Assembly (NCBI RefSeq): GCF_014648135.1
Contig: NZ_BMQN01000019.1
Coordinates: 1-49,101, forward strand
From: Deinococcus sedimenti
GTDB taxonomy: Bacteria; Deinococcota; Deinococci; Deinococcales; Deinococcaceae
Length of the DNA stretch: 49,101 nt
Direction of reading: 5' to 3'
Both the position numbers and the translations under genes were made by a program. This document shows positions 8,227 to 17,992 of this stretch, piece after piece. Positions within the stretch are counted from its first letter, which is position 1. Each line of letters starts with the position of its first letter. The notes under the pieces are model-generated. The model was not told the DNA's origin and made no database searches. It saw only the letters and a program-made list of their open reading frames with translations.

Positions 8227-9146
8227 CAACCTCGGGTGCTAGGGGATCAAAACGCTCCGAAAAAAAGCCCCAGGTTGTGTGCCGCGATCTTCCGACACAC
8301 ATGCGCCCGGATGGAGCGCTCTGAATTCAATTGGGGTAGCATCAAGTGAAATGAACGATCCAGCCGGAAAAAAACAGTCTCGATGGTCTTCCGAACCCAC
8401 CACATCACGCCCCACCAGGGGCACGGCCTTTTGAAGTTCTTCTTCGGCTGCGCATACACGCCGCATCCCTGATATCCCCGATCCCCAAGCACCAGACTGG
8501 CTTCCTGAACGTCCAGGAGTGCTCGTGCCACCGGTGGGTCACCTTCTCGACCTGGCACAATGGCAAAGCGCACGAGCATGCCGTGATCGTCGATCACGGC
8601 ATGCAGTTTGAAGCCGTAAAAGAACCCCGTTGTGCCGTATCCCCCCTGACCACCACGGCCACCAGTGGCCGTGGTCATCGCTCTGGGCCGTGTGTGCCGC
8701 CCTCCGACACAACACACCAGCGGCTTGCTATCGATGACGTACACCGTGTCGTCGTCGAAGTGGGGCAGGCGCAGCGCGAGATCCGCGGAGATCCGTTCGA
8801 GATTCTGTTGAATCCGCAGATATCGCGTGCGATCCGGGAGGACGGGAAAGAGGAAGCCATACGTGGCTCGCACCTGGGCGTACCACTGCTGCACCGAGGG
8901 CTGTGCGAGCAAATCGCCGACGAGCGCAATGGTCATCAATTCAGCGTAACTGCCCTTCTGGTGCGGCTCGTTCGGGAGCGTGAAAAGGCCGCTGCGTGCA
9001 GCGGCCTTGAGGTAATCGTCGACGTAGACGTAGATGATGATGAACAGGTCGACGACGGTAGGCTGATGGTGCGGAAGTTCTTTGGTAGGCATACCGGAGC
9101 TTCCGCTTTCTCCTGTTCCCTCGCCAACCTCTAGCACCCGAGGTTG
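8227..9146 (-). mobile_element. IS982-family insertion sequence
   Basis: The element is about 920 bp with one transposase gene. The terminal inverted repeats are CAACCTCGGGTGCTAG at 8227-8242 and its complement at 9131-9146. Similarity continues 4 bp further out on each side with one mismatch, so the exact ends are uncertain by a few bases. No target-site duplication is visible. The right end touches the stop codon of galM (9147-9149). Base composition is less GC-rich than the neighbours, consistent with recent arrival. Confidence 0.85.
8247..9092 (-). CDS. IS982-family transposase
   Basis: From the ATG at 9092 the product is 281 aa (MPTKELPHHQPTVVDLF...). A start at 9137 would lie in the terminal repeat. 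The DDE residues typical of the IS982/IS4 superfamily are visible: Asp in VYVIDSKPLV, then GFKLHAVIDDHG, Asp in LVLGDRGYQG, and Glu in RKTIETVFFRLDRSF. The reading frame is intact and the length is normal for IS982, so the element may be active. It catalyses cut-and-paste transposition using the flanking inverted repeats. Confidence 0.88.
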   Translation of the reverse strand: MPTKELPHHQPTVVDLFIIIYVYVDDYLKAAARSGLFTLPNEPHQKGSYAELMTIALVGDLLAQPSVQQWYAQVRATYGFLFPVLPDRTRYLRIQQNLERISADLALRLPHFDDDTVYVIDSKPLVCCVGGRHTRPRAMTTATGGRGGQGGYGTTGFFYGFKLHAVIDDHGMLVRFAIVPGREGDPPVARALLDVQEASLVLGDRGYQGCGVYAQPKKNFKRPCPWWGVMWWVRKTIETVFFRLDRSFHLMLPQLNSERSIRAHVCRKIAAHNLGLFFGAF

Positions 9147-10208
9147 TCAGTTCACGCGGAAGGTGTGCACGGTGCGGGACGTGAAGGTCTGGCCGGGGTC
9201 GAGGCGGGTGGGGGGGAACTGAGGCTGGTTGGGTGAGTCCGGGACGTGTTGCGTTTCGAGGCACACGGCGGCCTGTGGCGCGTGGACGCGGCCCGCGTGC
9301 CCGGTGTGCTGCCCGTTCAGGAAGTTGGCGGTGTACAGCTGCAGGGCGGATTCGGTGGTGTGGATGTCCAGGGTGCGGCCGCTGGCGGGGTGGTGCAGGG
9401 TGGCGGCGGGGCGCAGGGTGCCGGGCTGGCCGCGCAGGAGGAGGTTGTGGTCGAAGCCGCCGGGTTGATCGGTCAGCGCGTCGCCCAGGGGGCGGGGCGT
9501 GCGGAAGTCCAGGGGGGTGCCGGTGACGTCCTGCACAGTACCGGTGGGGATGCCGCCCGCGTGGGTGGGCGTGAACATGTCGGCGTGCAGGGTGAGGTGG
9601 TGCGCGTGGATGCCCTCGTGCGCCTCCGGGCTGAGGTTCCAGTAGGTGTGGTTCGTCAGGTTGACGTGCGTGGGGGAGTCGGTGGTGGCGCGGTACTCGA
9701 TGCTCAGGGTGGGGTGGGGGTCGGCGGTCAGGTGGTACGTGACCTGCACGTGCAGGGTGCCGGGGTGCCCCTCCTCGCCGTGGGGGCTGGTGCGGGTGAA
9801 CGTCACCTGCGCGCCCTCCCCCACCACCTCGGCGTGTCCGTGCCAGAGGTGCAGGTCGAAGCCGCGCGGGCCGCCGTGCAGGGCGTGCGGGCCGTCGCTG
9901 GGGGTCAGGTGGACCTCCTGCCCGTCCAGGGCGTAGCGGGCCTGCGCGATGCGGTTCGCGAAGCGGCCCACGGTGCTGCCCAGGAACGGGGCGGTCTCGC
10001 GGCTCAGGTACGGCCCCGGCTGGTCAAAGCCCAGCACGACCTCGCCCGGCGTGCCGCTGCGGTCGGGGACGCGCAGGCTGGTGAGGGTGGCGCCCAGGTC
10101 GGTCAGGCGGGCCTGCACGCCGCCGGGGAGCGTCAGCGTGAACTGCGTGATGGGCTGCCCATCCGGGGTGTGCCCCCAGGTGCGGGTGTGGACGGTGGGC
10201 GTGGTCAT
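9147..10208 (-). CDS. galM: Aldose 1-epimerase (galactose mutarotase)
   Basis: This 353-aa protein interconverts the alpha and beta anomers of aldoses such as xylose, glucose or galactose in the cytoplasm. The family's catalytic residues are present: H111 in GPHALHGG, the general-acid H187 in NLTNHTYWNL, and the general-base E318 in CLETQHVPD. It follows xylA with a 19-bp gap and is probably used to equilibrate sugars released by the neighbouring glycosidases. TACCCT stands 6 nt before the ATG, suggesting an internal leaderless promoter in addition to read-through. An IS982 element abuts its stop codon but leaves the protein intact. Confidence 0.93.
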   Translation of the reverse strand: MTTPTVHTRTWGHTPDGQPITQFTLTLPGGVQARLTDLGATLTSLRVPDRSGTPGEVVLGFDQPGPYLSRETAPFLGSTVGRFANRIAQARYALDGQEVHLTPSDGPHALHGGPRGFDLHLWHGHAEVVGEGAQVTFTRTSPHGEEGHPGTLHVQVTYHLTADPHPTLSIEYRATTDSPTHVNLTNHTYWNLSPEAHEGIHAHHLTLHADMFTPTHAGGIPTGTVQDVTGTPLDFRTPRPLGDALTDQPGGFDHNLLLRGQPGTLRPAATLHHPASGRTLDIHTTESALQLYTANFLNGQHTGHAGRVHAPQAAVCLETQHVPDSPNQPQFPPTRLDPGQTFTSRTVHTFRVN

Positions 10209-10214
10209 GGGCCG

Positions 10215-10220
10215 AGGGTA
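10215..10220 (-). promoter_or_regulatory. Possible internal leaderless -10 for galM
   Basis: Minus-strand TACCCT, 6 nt, then ATG (10208). It lies in the 19-bp xylA-galM gap. The pattern matches the other leaderless starts in this window; no -35 was assigned. Confidence 0.35.
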
Positions 10221-10227
10221 GCGCCGC

Positions 10228-11394
<1,167 letters not shown>

Positions 11395-11406
11395 GCGGGG
11401 CTCCTT

Positions 11407-11537
11407 GAAGGGGGTCGAGGGTCGAAGGGGTCGAGGGTCGAAGGGTCTGAGGGTCTAAAGGTCTAAGGGTCACAGGGAATGGGGCAGGGCGAAGGGGTGG
11501 GGTGCTGTTCTGGACGCTTGGACCCTCGACCCCCTTC
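11407..11537 (-). repeat. 17-bp inverted repeat flanking short tandem repeats between xylB and xylA
   Basis: GAAGGGGGTCGAGGGTC (11407-11423) is an exact reverse complement of 11521-11537, the latter overlapping the xylB stop codon. Next to the left arm, about 11414-11475 is a degenerate tandem array of a GGGTCGAA/GGGTCTAA-type unit of roughly 9-10 bp. As RNA it would form a long stem-loop in the xylB-xylA message. Confidence 0.75.
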
Positions 11538-13008
11538 AGCTTCCGTACAGGGCGGTGCGGGTGGCGGCGTAGGCGGTCAGGGCGTCGGCCATGTCCACGG
11601 GCGGGACGGGCGGGTGGAGGTCGGGACGGGTGGCGTCCATGGCGGCCGTCAGGTTCGGGTGGAGTCCGGCGGCGGGCATGGCGAGGATCGCGGTGCCGTG
11701 GGCCGCGCCGGGGCGGGCGCTGGTGGGGTGGACGGGGAGGTTCAGGGCGCCGCTGGCGAGGCCCAGCCACAGATCCGAGCGGGCGCCGCCCCCGGTGGAG
11801 ATCAGGGTGTTCAGCGGGGCGATGGCCTGCATGACGGCGTACGCGTCGGCGAGCGCGGCGACGCTGCCTTCCAGCACGGCGCGGGTCAGGTGCGCGCGGC
11901 CGTGCGCGAGGCTCAGGCCGGTGAAGGCCGCGCGGGCGTGGGGGTTCATCAGGGGGCTGCGTTCGCCCGACAGGTACGGCAGGAACGTCACGCCGCCCGC
12001 GCCGGGCGGGACCTGCGCGGCCTCCTCCAGCAGCGCGGCGATGGGCGTGTCGGGTGCGAGTTTCGCATGCAGCCATTCCAGGGACCCGGCGGCGGAGAGG
12101 GTCACGCCGAGCAGGTGGTACCCGCCGTCGGCGTGCGCGAACAGGTGCACGCGGCCCTCCGGGTCCGGGGTGGGGTCGCGCAGGGGGCTGAAGATCACGC
12201 CGCTGGTGCCCAGGCTGACGCTGCCTACGTCAGGGCGGGCACTGGAGAGGCCCAGGGCGATCCCGGCGGCGGCGTTGTCCCCGCCGCCCGCGACGACCGG
12301 GAGTCCTTCGGGGAGGCCGGTCGCGGCGGCCCACTCGTGGGTCAGGGTGCCGACGACGTCGGTGGACCGCACGAGCTGGGGGAACAGGTCGCCCGGCAGG
12401 TCGAGCGCTCCCAGCACGTCGGCGTCCCACGCGCCGCGCGCGAGGTTCAGCGCGCCGACGCCGCTGGCGTCGCTGGGTTCGGCCGCCATCACGCCGGTCA
12501 GGGCGTACCCGACGTAATCCTTGGGAATCAGCGCGTGGCATAGCCGGGCGAAGGTGTCGGGTTCCTCGTCCCGCAGCCAGAGGATCTTCGGCAGCTGGAA
12601 GCCGGTCACGGCGCGGTTCCCGGTCCGCGCGACCAGTTCGGCGCGGGGGACGCGGGCCTCGATCTGCTCGACCTGCGCGCCGGTCCGCTGGTCATTCCAC
12701 AACAGCGCGGGCCGCAGCACCCCGCCGTGGGCGTCCAGTGGGACGAGGCCGTGCATCTGTCCGCTGAGGCCCAGCGCCAGGGGCTGCGCGCGGCCCTCCA
12801 GCGCGGTGCTCAGGTCGCGCAGCGCGGCGCGCACGCCCGCCAGCCAGTCGGCGGGGCGCTGCTCGGTCCAGCCGGGGCGGGGGGTCAGGAGGGGGTAGGG
12901 GTGGGTGCTCTCAGCCAGGGTGTCGCCGCTGGCGGTGACGGCGACGGCCTTGACGCCGCTGGTGCCGACGTCGAGGCCCAGCGTGACGGGGGTGGGGGGC
13001 GTGGTCAT
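11536..13008 (-). CDS. xylB: Xylulokinase
   Basis: The product is 490 aa from the ATG at 13008 and phosphorylates D-xylulose to xylulose 5-phosphate for the pentose phosphate pathway. FGGY-kinase signatures are visible: [13 protein letters not shown] at the N-terminus (phosphate-binding loop), [25 protein letters not shown], and [11 protein letters not shown] near the C-terminus. The open frame runs upstream through the regulator in another frame. The start at 13008 is fixed by AGGAGATG upstream, the ATGA overlap with the xylR stop, and the conserved first residues. It is the second gene of xylR-xylB-xylA-galM. Confidence 0.95.
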   Translation of the reverse strand: MTTPPTPVTLGLDVGTSGVKAVAVTASGDTLAESTHPYPLLTPRPGWTEQRPADWLAGVRAALRDLSTALEGRAQPLALGLSGQMHGLVPLDAHGGVLRPALLWNDQRTGAQVEQIEARVPRAELVARTGNRAVTGFQLPKILWLRDEEPDTFARLCHALIPKDYVGYALTGVMAAEPSDASGVGALNLARGAWDADVLGALDLPGDLFPQLVRSTDVVGTLTHEWAAATGLPEGLPVVAGGGDNAAAGIALGLSSARPDVGSVSLGTSGVIFSPLRDPTPDPEGRVHLFAHADGGYHLLGVTLSAAGSLEWLHAKLAPDTPIAALLEEAAQVPPGAGGVTFLPYLSGERSPLMNPHARAAFTGLSLAHGRAHLTRAVLEGSVAALADAYAVMQAIAPLNTLISTGGGARSDLWLGLASGALNLPVHPTSARPGAAHGTAILAMPAAGLHPNLTAAMDATRPDLHPPVPPVDMADALTAYAATRTALYGS

Positions 13009-14234
13009 GGCATCTCCTGGGGTGGGACGGGAGCGGGGGGCGTCTGGGGGGCGGGCGTGTCGATGACGCGCGACAGGACCTGCGCGGCGGCGCCCAGCGC
13101 GGGCAGGTACAGGCTGTCCTGGCGCACCGTGATGCGGGCGGGTGGCGCGGCCGGGCGCCACTGGCGGGCGTGGTACACGTCCAGCGCGGGGCCGAGTACG
13201 GCGTCCCCGAGGCGGGTCAGGGCGCCGCCGATGACGATCTCGTCCGGGCCGAGGGTCTGGTGCAGGTTCACGAGCAGCTGCCCCAGCCCCTCCCCGGCGC
13301 GGCGCAGGGTGACCTGCACGGCGGCCTCGCGCAGTCGGGGGGCGAGGACCTCGTCTAGGGGGTCCTGGACGTTCAGGTTCAGGGCGGCGCGGATCGCCCA
13401 GCCGCTCAGGAGGGTCTCGACGCAGCCGCGGTTCCCGCAGTGGCAGTACAGACCGCCGGGCTGGATGATCGCGTGCCCGATCTCCCCGGCCAGTCCGCGT
13501 GCGCCGCGCAGGACGTGCGGGGTGCCGCTCAGGGCCGTGAAGCCCGCACCGACGCCGCTGCCCAGGCTGACGTACGCCAGCAGCTGCGGCGGGTCGCCGG
13601 GGCGCAGGAAGCTCTCGCCGAACGCGGCGGCGTTCGCCTCGTTGTCCAGCGTGATGGCATCCGGGGGCAGGTGGGGCGGGAGGCCGGGGGCGGCGCGCAG
13701 CAGGTCCAGGAAGGGCACGTCGTCCCAGCCGAGGTTCGGGGCGTACAGGACGCGGGTGCCGTCCGGGCTGACCGGGCCGGGTAGGGCCACGCCCAGGCCC
13801 AGCAGGTCGCGGCCCTGCGTGGCGGGGTCCTGTAGCAGCTGCCCGCACAGTTGCGTGATGGTCTGCGCAGCGGCGTGTGGGGTGGTGGTGGGGGTGCGGG
13901 TCTGCGCGCGGGCGAGGACGGTGCCGCGCAGGGTGGTGGCGACGGCGCGCGCGCCGAGCACGCCGATCTCTGCACCCAGGAGGACGTGCCGGTGGTCGCC
14001 AAGGTGCAGTTCGCGGCCCGGGCGTCCGGCGGCGCCGGCGCGGGGTTGGCCCTCGCTGAGCCAGCCGCCGCCGAGCAGTTCGGTGACGAGACTGCCGACG
14101 GTGACCTTGGTCAGGCCGCTGCGGGCGGCGAGTTCCGCGCGGCTGAGGCCGGGGTGGGTGCGCAGCAGGTGCAGCACGCGGGCGCGGTTGAGGTGTTTCA
14201 GGTACGGCTGGTCGCCGGTGGGGCTGGGGGGCAT
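13005..14234 (-). CDS. xylR: ROK-family repressor, probable XylR
   Basis: The 409-aa protein has an N-terminal winged helix-turn-helix (about residues 12-60: [33 protein letters not shown]) and a C-terminal ROK domain with the zinc-binding signature [10 protein letters not shown] around residue 260. ROK proteins of this architecture repress xylose genes and release DNA when sugar binds. The gene is the first of the xyl operon and overlaps xylB by 4 bp, so the repressor and the enzymes are co-expressed. Its own promoter carries a dyad that fits an operator, suggesting autoregulation. The effector (probably xylose) is inferred from the neighbours. Confidence 0.88.
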   Translation of the reverse strand: MPPSPTGDQPYLKHLNRARVLHLLRTHPGLSRAELAARSGLTKVTVGSLVTELLGGGWLSEGQPRAGAAGRPGRELHLGDHRHVLLGAEIGVLGARAVATTLRGTVLARAQTRTPTTTPHAAAQTITQLCGQLLQDPATQGRDLLGLGVALPGPVSPDGTRVLYAPNLGWDDVPFLDLLRAAPGLPPHLPPDAITLDNEANAAAFGESFLRPGDPPQLLAYVSLGSGVGAGFTALSGTPHVLRGARGLAGEIGHAIIQPGGLYCHCGNRGCVETLLSGWAIRAALNLNVQDPLDEVLAPRLREAAVQVTLRRAGEGLGQLLVNLHQTLGPDEIVIGGALTRLGDAVLGPALDVYHARQWRPAAPPARITVRQDSLYLPALGAAAQVLSRVIDTPAPQTPPAPVPPQEMP

Positions 14235-14245
14235 CAGTCCTCGCT

Positions 14246-14266
14246 TTAGTAAATTGGTTTAACGAA
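14246..14266 (-). promoter_or_regulatory. Candidate XylR operator
   Basis: A 21-bp imperfect dyad of the form TTnGTnAA-n5-TTnACnAA lies between the predicted -10 of xylR and its ATG, covering the likely transcription start. The form resembles ROK-repressor sites. A weaker half-match containing AACCAATT lies at 14403-14412. Confidence 0.55.
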
Positions 14267-14270
14267 CAGG

Positions 14271-14300
14271 AGTGTAGCGGCCGGAGACCAAGGACGTCAA
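14271..14300 (-). promoter_or_regulatory. xylR-xylBA-galM promoter
   Basis: On the minus strand TTGACG (14295-14300) is followed by 18 bp and TACACT (14271-14276). The start of transcription would fall in the dyad operator. AGGA about 8 nt before the ATG serves as ribosome-binding site. Confidence 0.65.
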
Positions 14301-14378
14301 CACTACGATTAAATCTTTCGTGTATATCAGCAAATGCCGGTTTACTGAATCGGCTCAGCCGGCCAGGGTGAATAGATC

Positions 14379-14407
14379 TTGACGACATCATATTTAAGTC
14401 TTCTAAC
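14379..14407 (+). promoter_or_regulatory. Possible plus-strand promoter upstream of the lacI-type gene
   Basis: TTGACG (14379-14384), 17 bp, TCTAAC (14402-14407). It lies about 210 bp before the regulator start and would give a long leader. Confidence 0.35.
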
Positions 14408-14526
14408 CAATTCGCTGGGGGATCGGAAGCACTTCCAGAGCCGGTTTCTGTCGTCTGAGTCCCATTTGACGGTTCACGGGCGCACATTTGGTCGTCCAGC
14501 GATCAGAATGAGGCCGTGAAAGTCAG

Positions 14527-14555
14527 TTGACAGCGCTTTCAAGCCGGAGTAGGCT
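14527..14555 (+). promoter_or_regulatory. lacI-type gene promoter with overlapping operator
   Basis: A consensus -35 TTGACA (14527-14532) is followed by 17 bp and TAGGCT (14550-14555). The -35 is the left part of a LacI-type dyad, TTGACAGCGCTTTCAA (14527-14542), symmetric except for one base pair. The GCTTTCAA half recurs at 15713-15720. Binding would block the promoter, giving autorepression. Confidence 0.6.
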
Positions 14556-14615
14556 TCGAGCATCTCAATCTTCTCTTCACCGAGCAGGCAACCGGCCTGA
14601 CTTTCAGGAGCACCC

Positions 14616-15677
14616 ATGATGGAAGCAGTCACCCTGGCACAAGTGGCGCGGGAAGCGGGCGTGTCGCCCAGCACCGTGTCACGCATTCTGAACGGCACGG
14701 CCAACGTGACGCCAGAAAAACGCGCCCGGGTCGAATCCGTCATCACCCGCCTGAACTACCGCCCCAACCCGCAGGCGCAGGCACTGGCCGGGGGACGCAG
14801 CCTGACCATCGGCGTGATCACCCCCACACTGAACTCCACCTTCTACGGCGAGGCACTCGCCGGGATCGAGGCGGCGCTGAACGACACGCCGTACCACCCG
14901 ATCGTGATCAGCGGCCAGTGGCGCACCGAGCGCGAGCAGGAGGCCCTGGACCTGCTGCTGGCCCGCCGGGTGGACGCCGTGATCATGATGGGCGGCATCC
15001 TCGACGACGAGATCCTGACCCACGTGTCCCGCCGCGTGCCGCTGATCGCCGTGGGCCGCGACGTGCGCGGCCTGGACCACAGCTGCATCGTGCTGGACAA
15101 CATCAAGGCCATGCAGCAGGTCGCGCGGCACCTGCTGGGGCTGGGGCACCGTCAGTTCGCCTACATCAGCGGCGCCGAGCGTCAGCAGGACGCCATGGAA
15201 CGCCGGCACGCCTTCCTGAACTGCCTGGGGGCGCACGGCGTGACCGTGGCGCCGGAGCTGATCCAGCTGGGCCAGTACACCGAGGAGGGCGGCCTGCGCG
15301 CCGCCGAGGCGATCCTGGACACCGGGCTGCCCTTCACGGCGCTGGTGTGCGCCAACGACCAGATGGCGCTGGGCGCGCGGCTGGCCCTGTACCGCCGGGG
15401 CGTGAACGTTCCAGGGGACGTGTCCCTGACGGGCTTCGACGACGTGTTCACGTCCTCGCTGATGACCCCCCCGCTGACCACGGTGCGGCAGGCGATCTAC
15501 GACATCGGCCTGATGGCCGCGCGTGAGGCGCTGAACCTGCTGGACGGTCAGCCGGTCGTCAGGCAGGTGTTCGAACCTGAACTGATCATCCGTGAATCCA
15601 CTGCTCCCCCGGCAGCCCCGCGTCGTGCGGGCCGCGCGAAGCGGGGGGTGACGGCCATGAGCACTCCGGATGGCTGA
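14616..15677 (+). CDS. LacI-family transcriptional regulator
   Basis: This 353-aa regulator has the LacI helix-turn-helix at residues 6-27 (TLAQVAREAGVSPSTVSRILNG), a hinge, and a periplasmic-binding-protein-like effector domain (LTIGVITPTLNSTFYG ... ALVCANDQMALGARLALYRRG ... VPGDVSLTGFDD). ATG codons stand at 14616 and 14619; GGAG lies about 10 nt upstream. It precedes the ABC importer and glycosidase genes on the same strand. LacI-type dyads lie before both its own gene and the binding-protein gene, so it probably represses both and responds to an oligosaccharide or its product. The Ala/Arg-rich C-terminal tail is unlikely to be functional. Confidence 0.9.
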   Translation: MMEAVTLAQVAREAGVSPSTVSRILNGTANVTPEKRARVESVITRLNYRPNPQAQALAGGRSLTIGVITPTLNSTFYGEALAGIEAALNDTPYHPIVISGQWRTEREQEALDLLLARRVDAVIMMGGILDDEILTHVSRRVPLIAVGRDVRGLDHSCIVLDNIKAMQQVARHLLGLGHRQFAYISGAERQQDAMERRHAFLNCLGAHGVTVAPELIQLGQYTEEGGLRAAEAILDTGLPFTALVCANDQMALGARLALYRRGVNVPGDVSLTGFDDVFTSSLMTPPLTTVRQAIYDIGLMAAREALNLLDGQPVVRQVFEPELIIRESTAPPAAPRRAGRAKRGVTAMSTPDG

Positions 15678-15704
15678 CCCACCGTGCTCGCCATTTGCCG
15701 CTTC

Positions 15705-15718
15705 TGAAAACGCTTTCA
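15705..15718 (+). promoter_or_regulatory. LacI-type operator before the sugar-binding protein gene
   Basis: TGAAAACGCTTTCA is a near-perfect dyad (TGAAA...TTTCA about a CG centre) 20 bp before the ATG. It shares GCTTTCAA with the operator at 14527-14542. TTGCCG (15695-15700) just upstream may be the -35. Confidence 0.6.
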
Positions 15719-15737
15719 AATCGACCTGGAGGTCACC

Positions 15738-16985
15738 ATGAAAAAAACCGCTGCGTTCGCCCTCGCCACCGCCCTGCTGCTGGGCACCGCCCACGCCCAG
15801 GAAAAAGTCACCCTGACCGTCGCCGCCTTCCCCAGCCTGGACAGCGCCATCAAGGCCATCCTGCCCGCCTGGACCAAACTGCACCCCAACGTCACCATCA
15901 ACCTGCAGGCCCAGCAGTTCGCCGACCACCACAACGCCATGACCACCGCCCTCGCCACCGGCCAGGGCCTCCCCGACGTCATGGCCATCGAGATCGGCTA
16001 CGTCGGCAAGTTCGCCGAAGGTCAGGGCCTGGAGAACCTGAACAGCGCCCCCTACAGCGCCACGCAGTACAAGAAACTGTTCACGCCCTTCACCATCGCA
16101 CAGGCCACCAGCGCCGACGGCCGCTACATCGCCATGCCCACCGACATCGGCCCCGGCACCTTCTTCTACCGCAAGGACGTCCTCGACAAGGCCGGCGTCA
16201 ACCCCGTGAACATGCAGCGCAGCTGGGAGAGCTACATCGCCAGCGGCAAGACCATCAAGGCCAAGACCGGCGCGTACCTCGTGAACACCGCCGCCTCCGT
16301 GTACAACGTCGCCATCCGCACCAACCTCAAGACCGGCGAGGGCATCTACTTCGACAGCAAGAACAACCTGCTCGTCGGGCCCGACAACGCCCGCTTCGTG
16401 CGCGCCATGACCCTCGCCAAGCAGATCCGCGACGCCGGCCTGGACGCCAAGATCGGCGAGTGGAGCAACGAGTGGTACGACGCCTTCAAGAAGGGCACCG
16501 TCGCCACGCAGTTCAGCGGCGCGTGGCTGCAGGGCGCCCTGCAGAACTGGATGGCGCCCGACACCAAGGGTCTGTGGCGCGTGCAGAACCTCCCCGAACG
16601 CGGCTTCGCCTCGTGGGGCGGCAGCTTCTACGCCATTCCCAGCAAGGCCAAGAACAAGCAGTGGGCCTGGGAATTCATCAAGTTCATGACCCTGAACCAG
16701 GGCTCGCAGATCACCGCCTTCAAGGACAACGGCGCCTTCCCCGCCCTGATCGCCGCGCAGAAGGACAAGGCCTTCAGCGAACCCGTCGAGTTCCTCGGCG
16801 GCCAGAAAGCCCGCGTGCTGTGGCGTGACGCCGCCGCCAAGACCAAGCCGATCGACGTGAACAAGTACGACTCGATCGCCGACCAGATCCTCCAGACCGA
16901 GCTGACCAACGTGCTCGAACAGGGCAAGGACATCAAACAGGCGCTCGCCGACGCCCGCGCCCAGATCGCGCGCCGCGCCCGCTAA
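15738..16985 (+). CDS. Sugar ABC transporter substrate-binding protein
   Basis: The 415-aa product has a Sec signal peptide (MKKTAAFALATALLLGTAHA, cleaved before QEK) and the fold of cluster-D (family 1) sugar-binding proteins: LTVAAFPSLDSAIKAILPAWTKLHPNVTINLQ, then DVMAIEIGYVGKFAEGQGLENL, and SGAWLQGALQNW. There is no lipobox cysteine, so the mature protein is periplasmic. It captures a saccharide for the two permeases that follow. A stable hairpin separates it from them, consistent with binding protein in excess. Neighbouring xylosidases suggest xylo-oligosaccharides, but ligand specificity is not readable from sequence. Confidence 0.92.
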   Translation: MKKTAAFALATALLLGTAHAQEKVTLTVAAFPSLDSAIKAILPAWTKLHPNVTINLQAQQFADHHNAMTTALATGQGLPDVMAIEIGYVGKFAEGQGLENLNSAPYSATQYKKLFTPFTIAQATSADGRYIAMPTDIGPGTFFYRKDVLDKAGVNPVNMQRSWESYIASGKTIKAKTGAYLVNTAASVYNVAIRTNLKTGEGIYFDSKNNLLVGPDNARFVRAMTLAKQIRDAGLDAKIGEWSNEWYDAFKKGTVATQFSGAWLQGALQNWMAPDTKGLWRVQNLPERGFASWGGSFYAIPSKAKNKQWAWEFIKFMTLNQGSQITAFKDNGAFPALIAAQKDKAFSEPVEFLGGQKARVLWRDAAAKTKPIDVNKYDSIADQILQTELTNVLEQGKDIKQALADARAQIARRAR

Positions 16986-16997
16986 GACCCCACACCC

Positions 16998-17039
16998 GGG
17001 GGGACGCGCGCCGGCCACCGCCGGCCGGCGCGGCCCCCC
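16998..17039 (+). terminator. Intercistronic GC hairpin after the binding-protein gene
   Basis: A G6 run (16998-17003) and adjoining GC-rich arm can pair with the arm ending in C6 (17034-17039), with a few mismatches. No T tract follows, so it is more likely a message-stabilising or partially terminating structure. Confidence 0.5.
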
Positions 17040-17062
17040 GCACTCACGCAAGGACGTCCCGC

Positions 17063-17992
17063 ATGTCACAGCGCACCGCTCCCCGCGCGAGCTGGAGTTA
17101 CACCCGCTTCCAGCAACGCTTCGCGCCGTACCTGTTCGTCAGTCCCTTCTTCATCCTGTTCGCCGTGTTCGGCCTGTTCCCGCTGCTGTTCAGCCTGTTC
17201 CTGGCCTTCCACTTCTGGAGCCCGCTGGACGGCATGGGCAACTGGAAGTTCGTGGGCTTCGAGAACTTCGGCCTGGCCCTGGGGCCCACCGACATGTTCT
17301 GGAAAAGCCTGAAGAACACCCTGTGGATCGGGCTGCTGTCCGGCATCCCGCAGCACCTCGTGGCGCTGCCGCTGGCGTTCATCATCCACCACAGCCTGCG
17401 CCGCTTCCAGGGCACCCTGAGTACCGTCCTGTTCCTGCCGTACATCACGAACGCCGTGGCGATCGCCATCGTGTTCGCCACGCTGTACTCCGAACGGCTG
17501 GGCATCCTGAACTACCTGGGCGGCCTCGTGGGCCTGGACCCGGTCCGCTGGCTGGGCGACCCGAACATGGTGCCGTACTCGGTCGCGGCCGTCGTGTTCT
17601 GGCGGTACGTCGGGTGGAACACCGTGCTGTACCTCTCGGGCCTGCAGGCCATCAGCGAGGACGTGTACGAGGCCGCCACCGTGGACGGCGCGAACGGCTG
17701 GCAGAAATTCTGGTACATCACGCTGCCGCTGCTGCGGCCCATGATGTTCTACGCCTTCACCCTGACCATCGTCGGCAGCATGCAGCTGTTCGAGGAACCC
17801 TTCATGCTGCTCAACGACGGCGGCGGCAGCGGCGGCGCGGGCCTGACGAGCGCCATGCACATCTTCAACACCGCGTTCCGTGACCTAGACATGGGCTACG
17901 CCAGTGCCATGAGCTGGCTGCTGTTCCTGGCGATCTTCGCCATGAGCATGCTGAACAACTACCTGTTCTCCCGCGACGGAGGGAAGAAATGA
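17063..17992 (+). CDS. Sugar ABC transporter permease (MalF/UgpA-like)
   Basis: This 309-aa inner-membrane protein has about six transmembrane segments (first at FVSPFFILFAVFGLFPLLFSLFLAF) and the EAA motif that contacts the ATPase, here EAATVDGANGWQKFWYITLPLL. It forms the translocation pore with the next permease, which it overlaps by 4 bp (ATGA). No nucleotide-binding subunit is encoded in the cluster, so a shared MsmX/MsiK-type ATPase elsewhere in the genome probably energises it (inference from this transporter class). Confidence 0.93.
   Translation: MSQRTAPRASWSYTRFQQRFAPYLFVSPFFILFAVFGLFPLLFSLFLAFHFWSPLDGMGNWKFVGFENFGLALGPTDMFWKSLKNTLWIGLLSGIPQHLVALPLAFIIHHSLRRFQGTLSTVLFLPYITNAVAIAIVFATLYSERLGILNYLGGLVGLDPVRWLGDPNMVPYSVAAVVFWRYVGWNTVLYLSGLQAISEDVYEAATVDGANGWQKFWYITLPLLRPMMFYAFTLTIVGSMQLFEEPFMLLNDGGGSGGAGLTSAMHIFNTAFRDLDMGYASAMSWLLFLAIFAMSMLNNYLFSRDGGKK

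Noticed and set aside
13009..14487. Upstream extension of the xylB frame to give a 983-aa fusion
   Set aside because: The extra 490 residues are Arg/Pro/Ala-rich translation of the xylR gene in the wrong frame. The xylB start at 13008 has a ribosome-binding site and an ATGA overlap.
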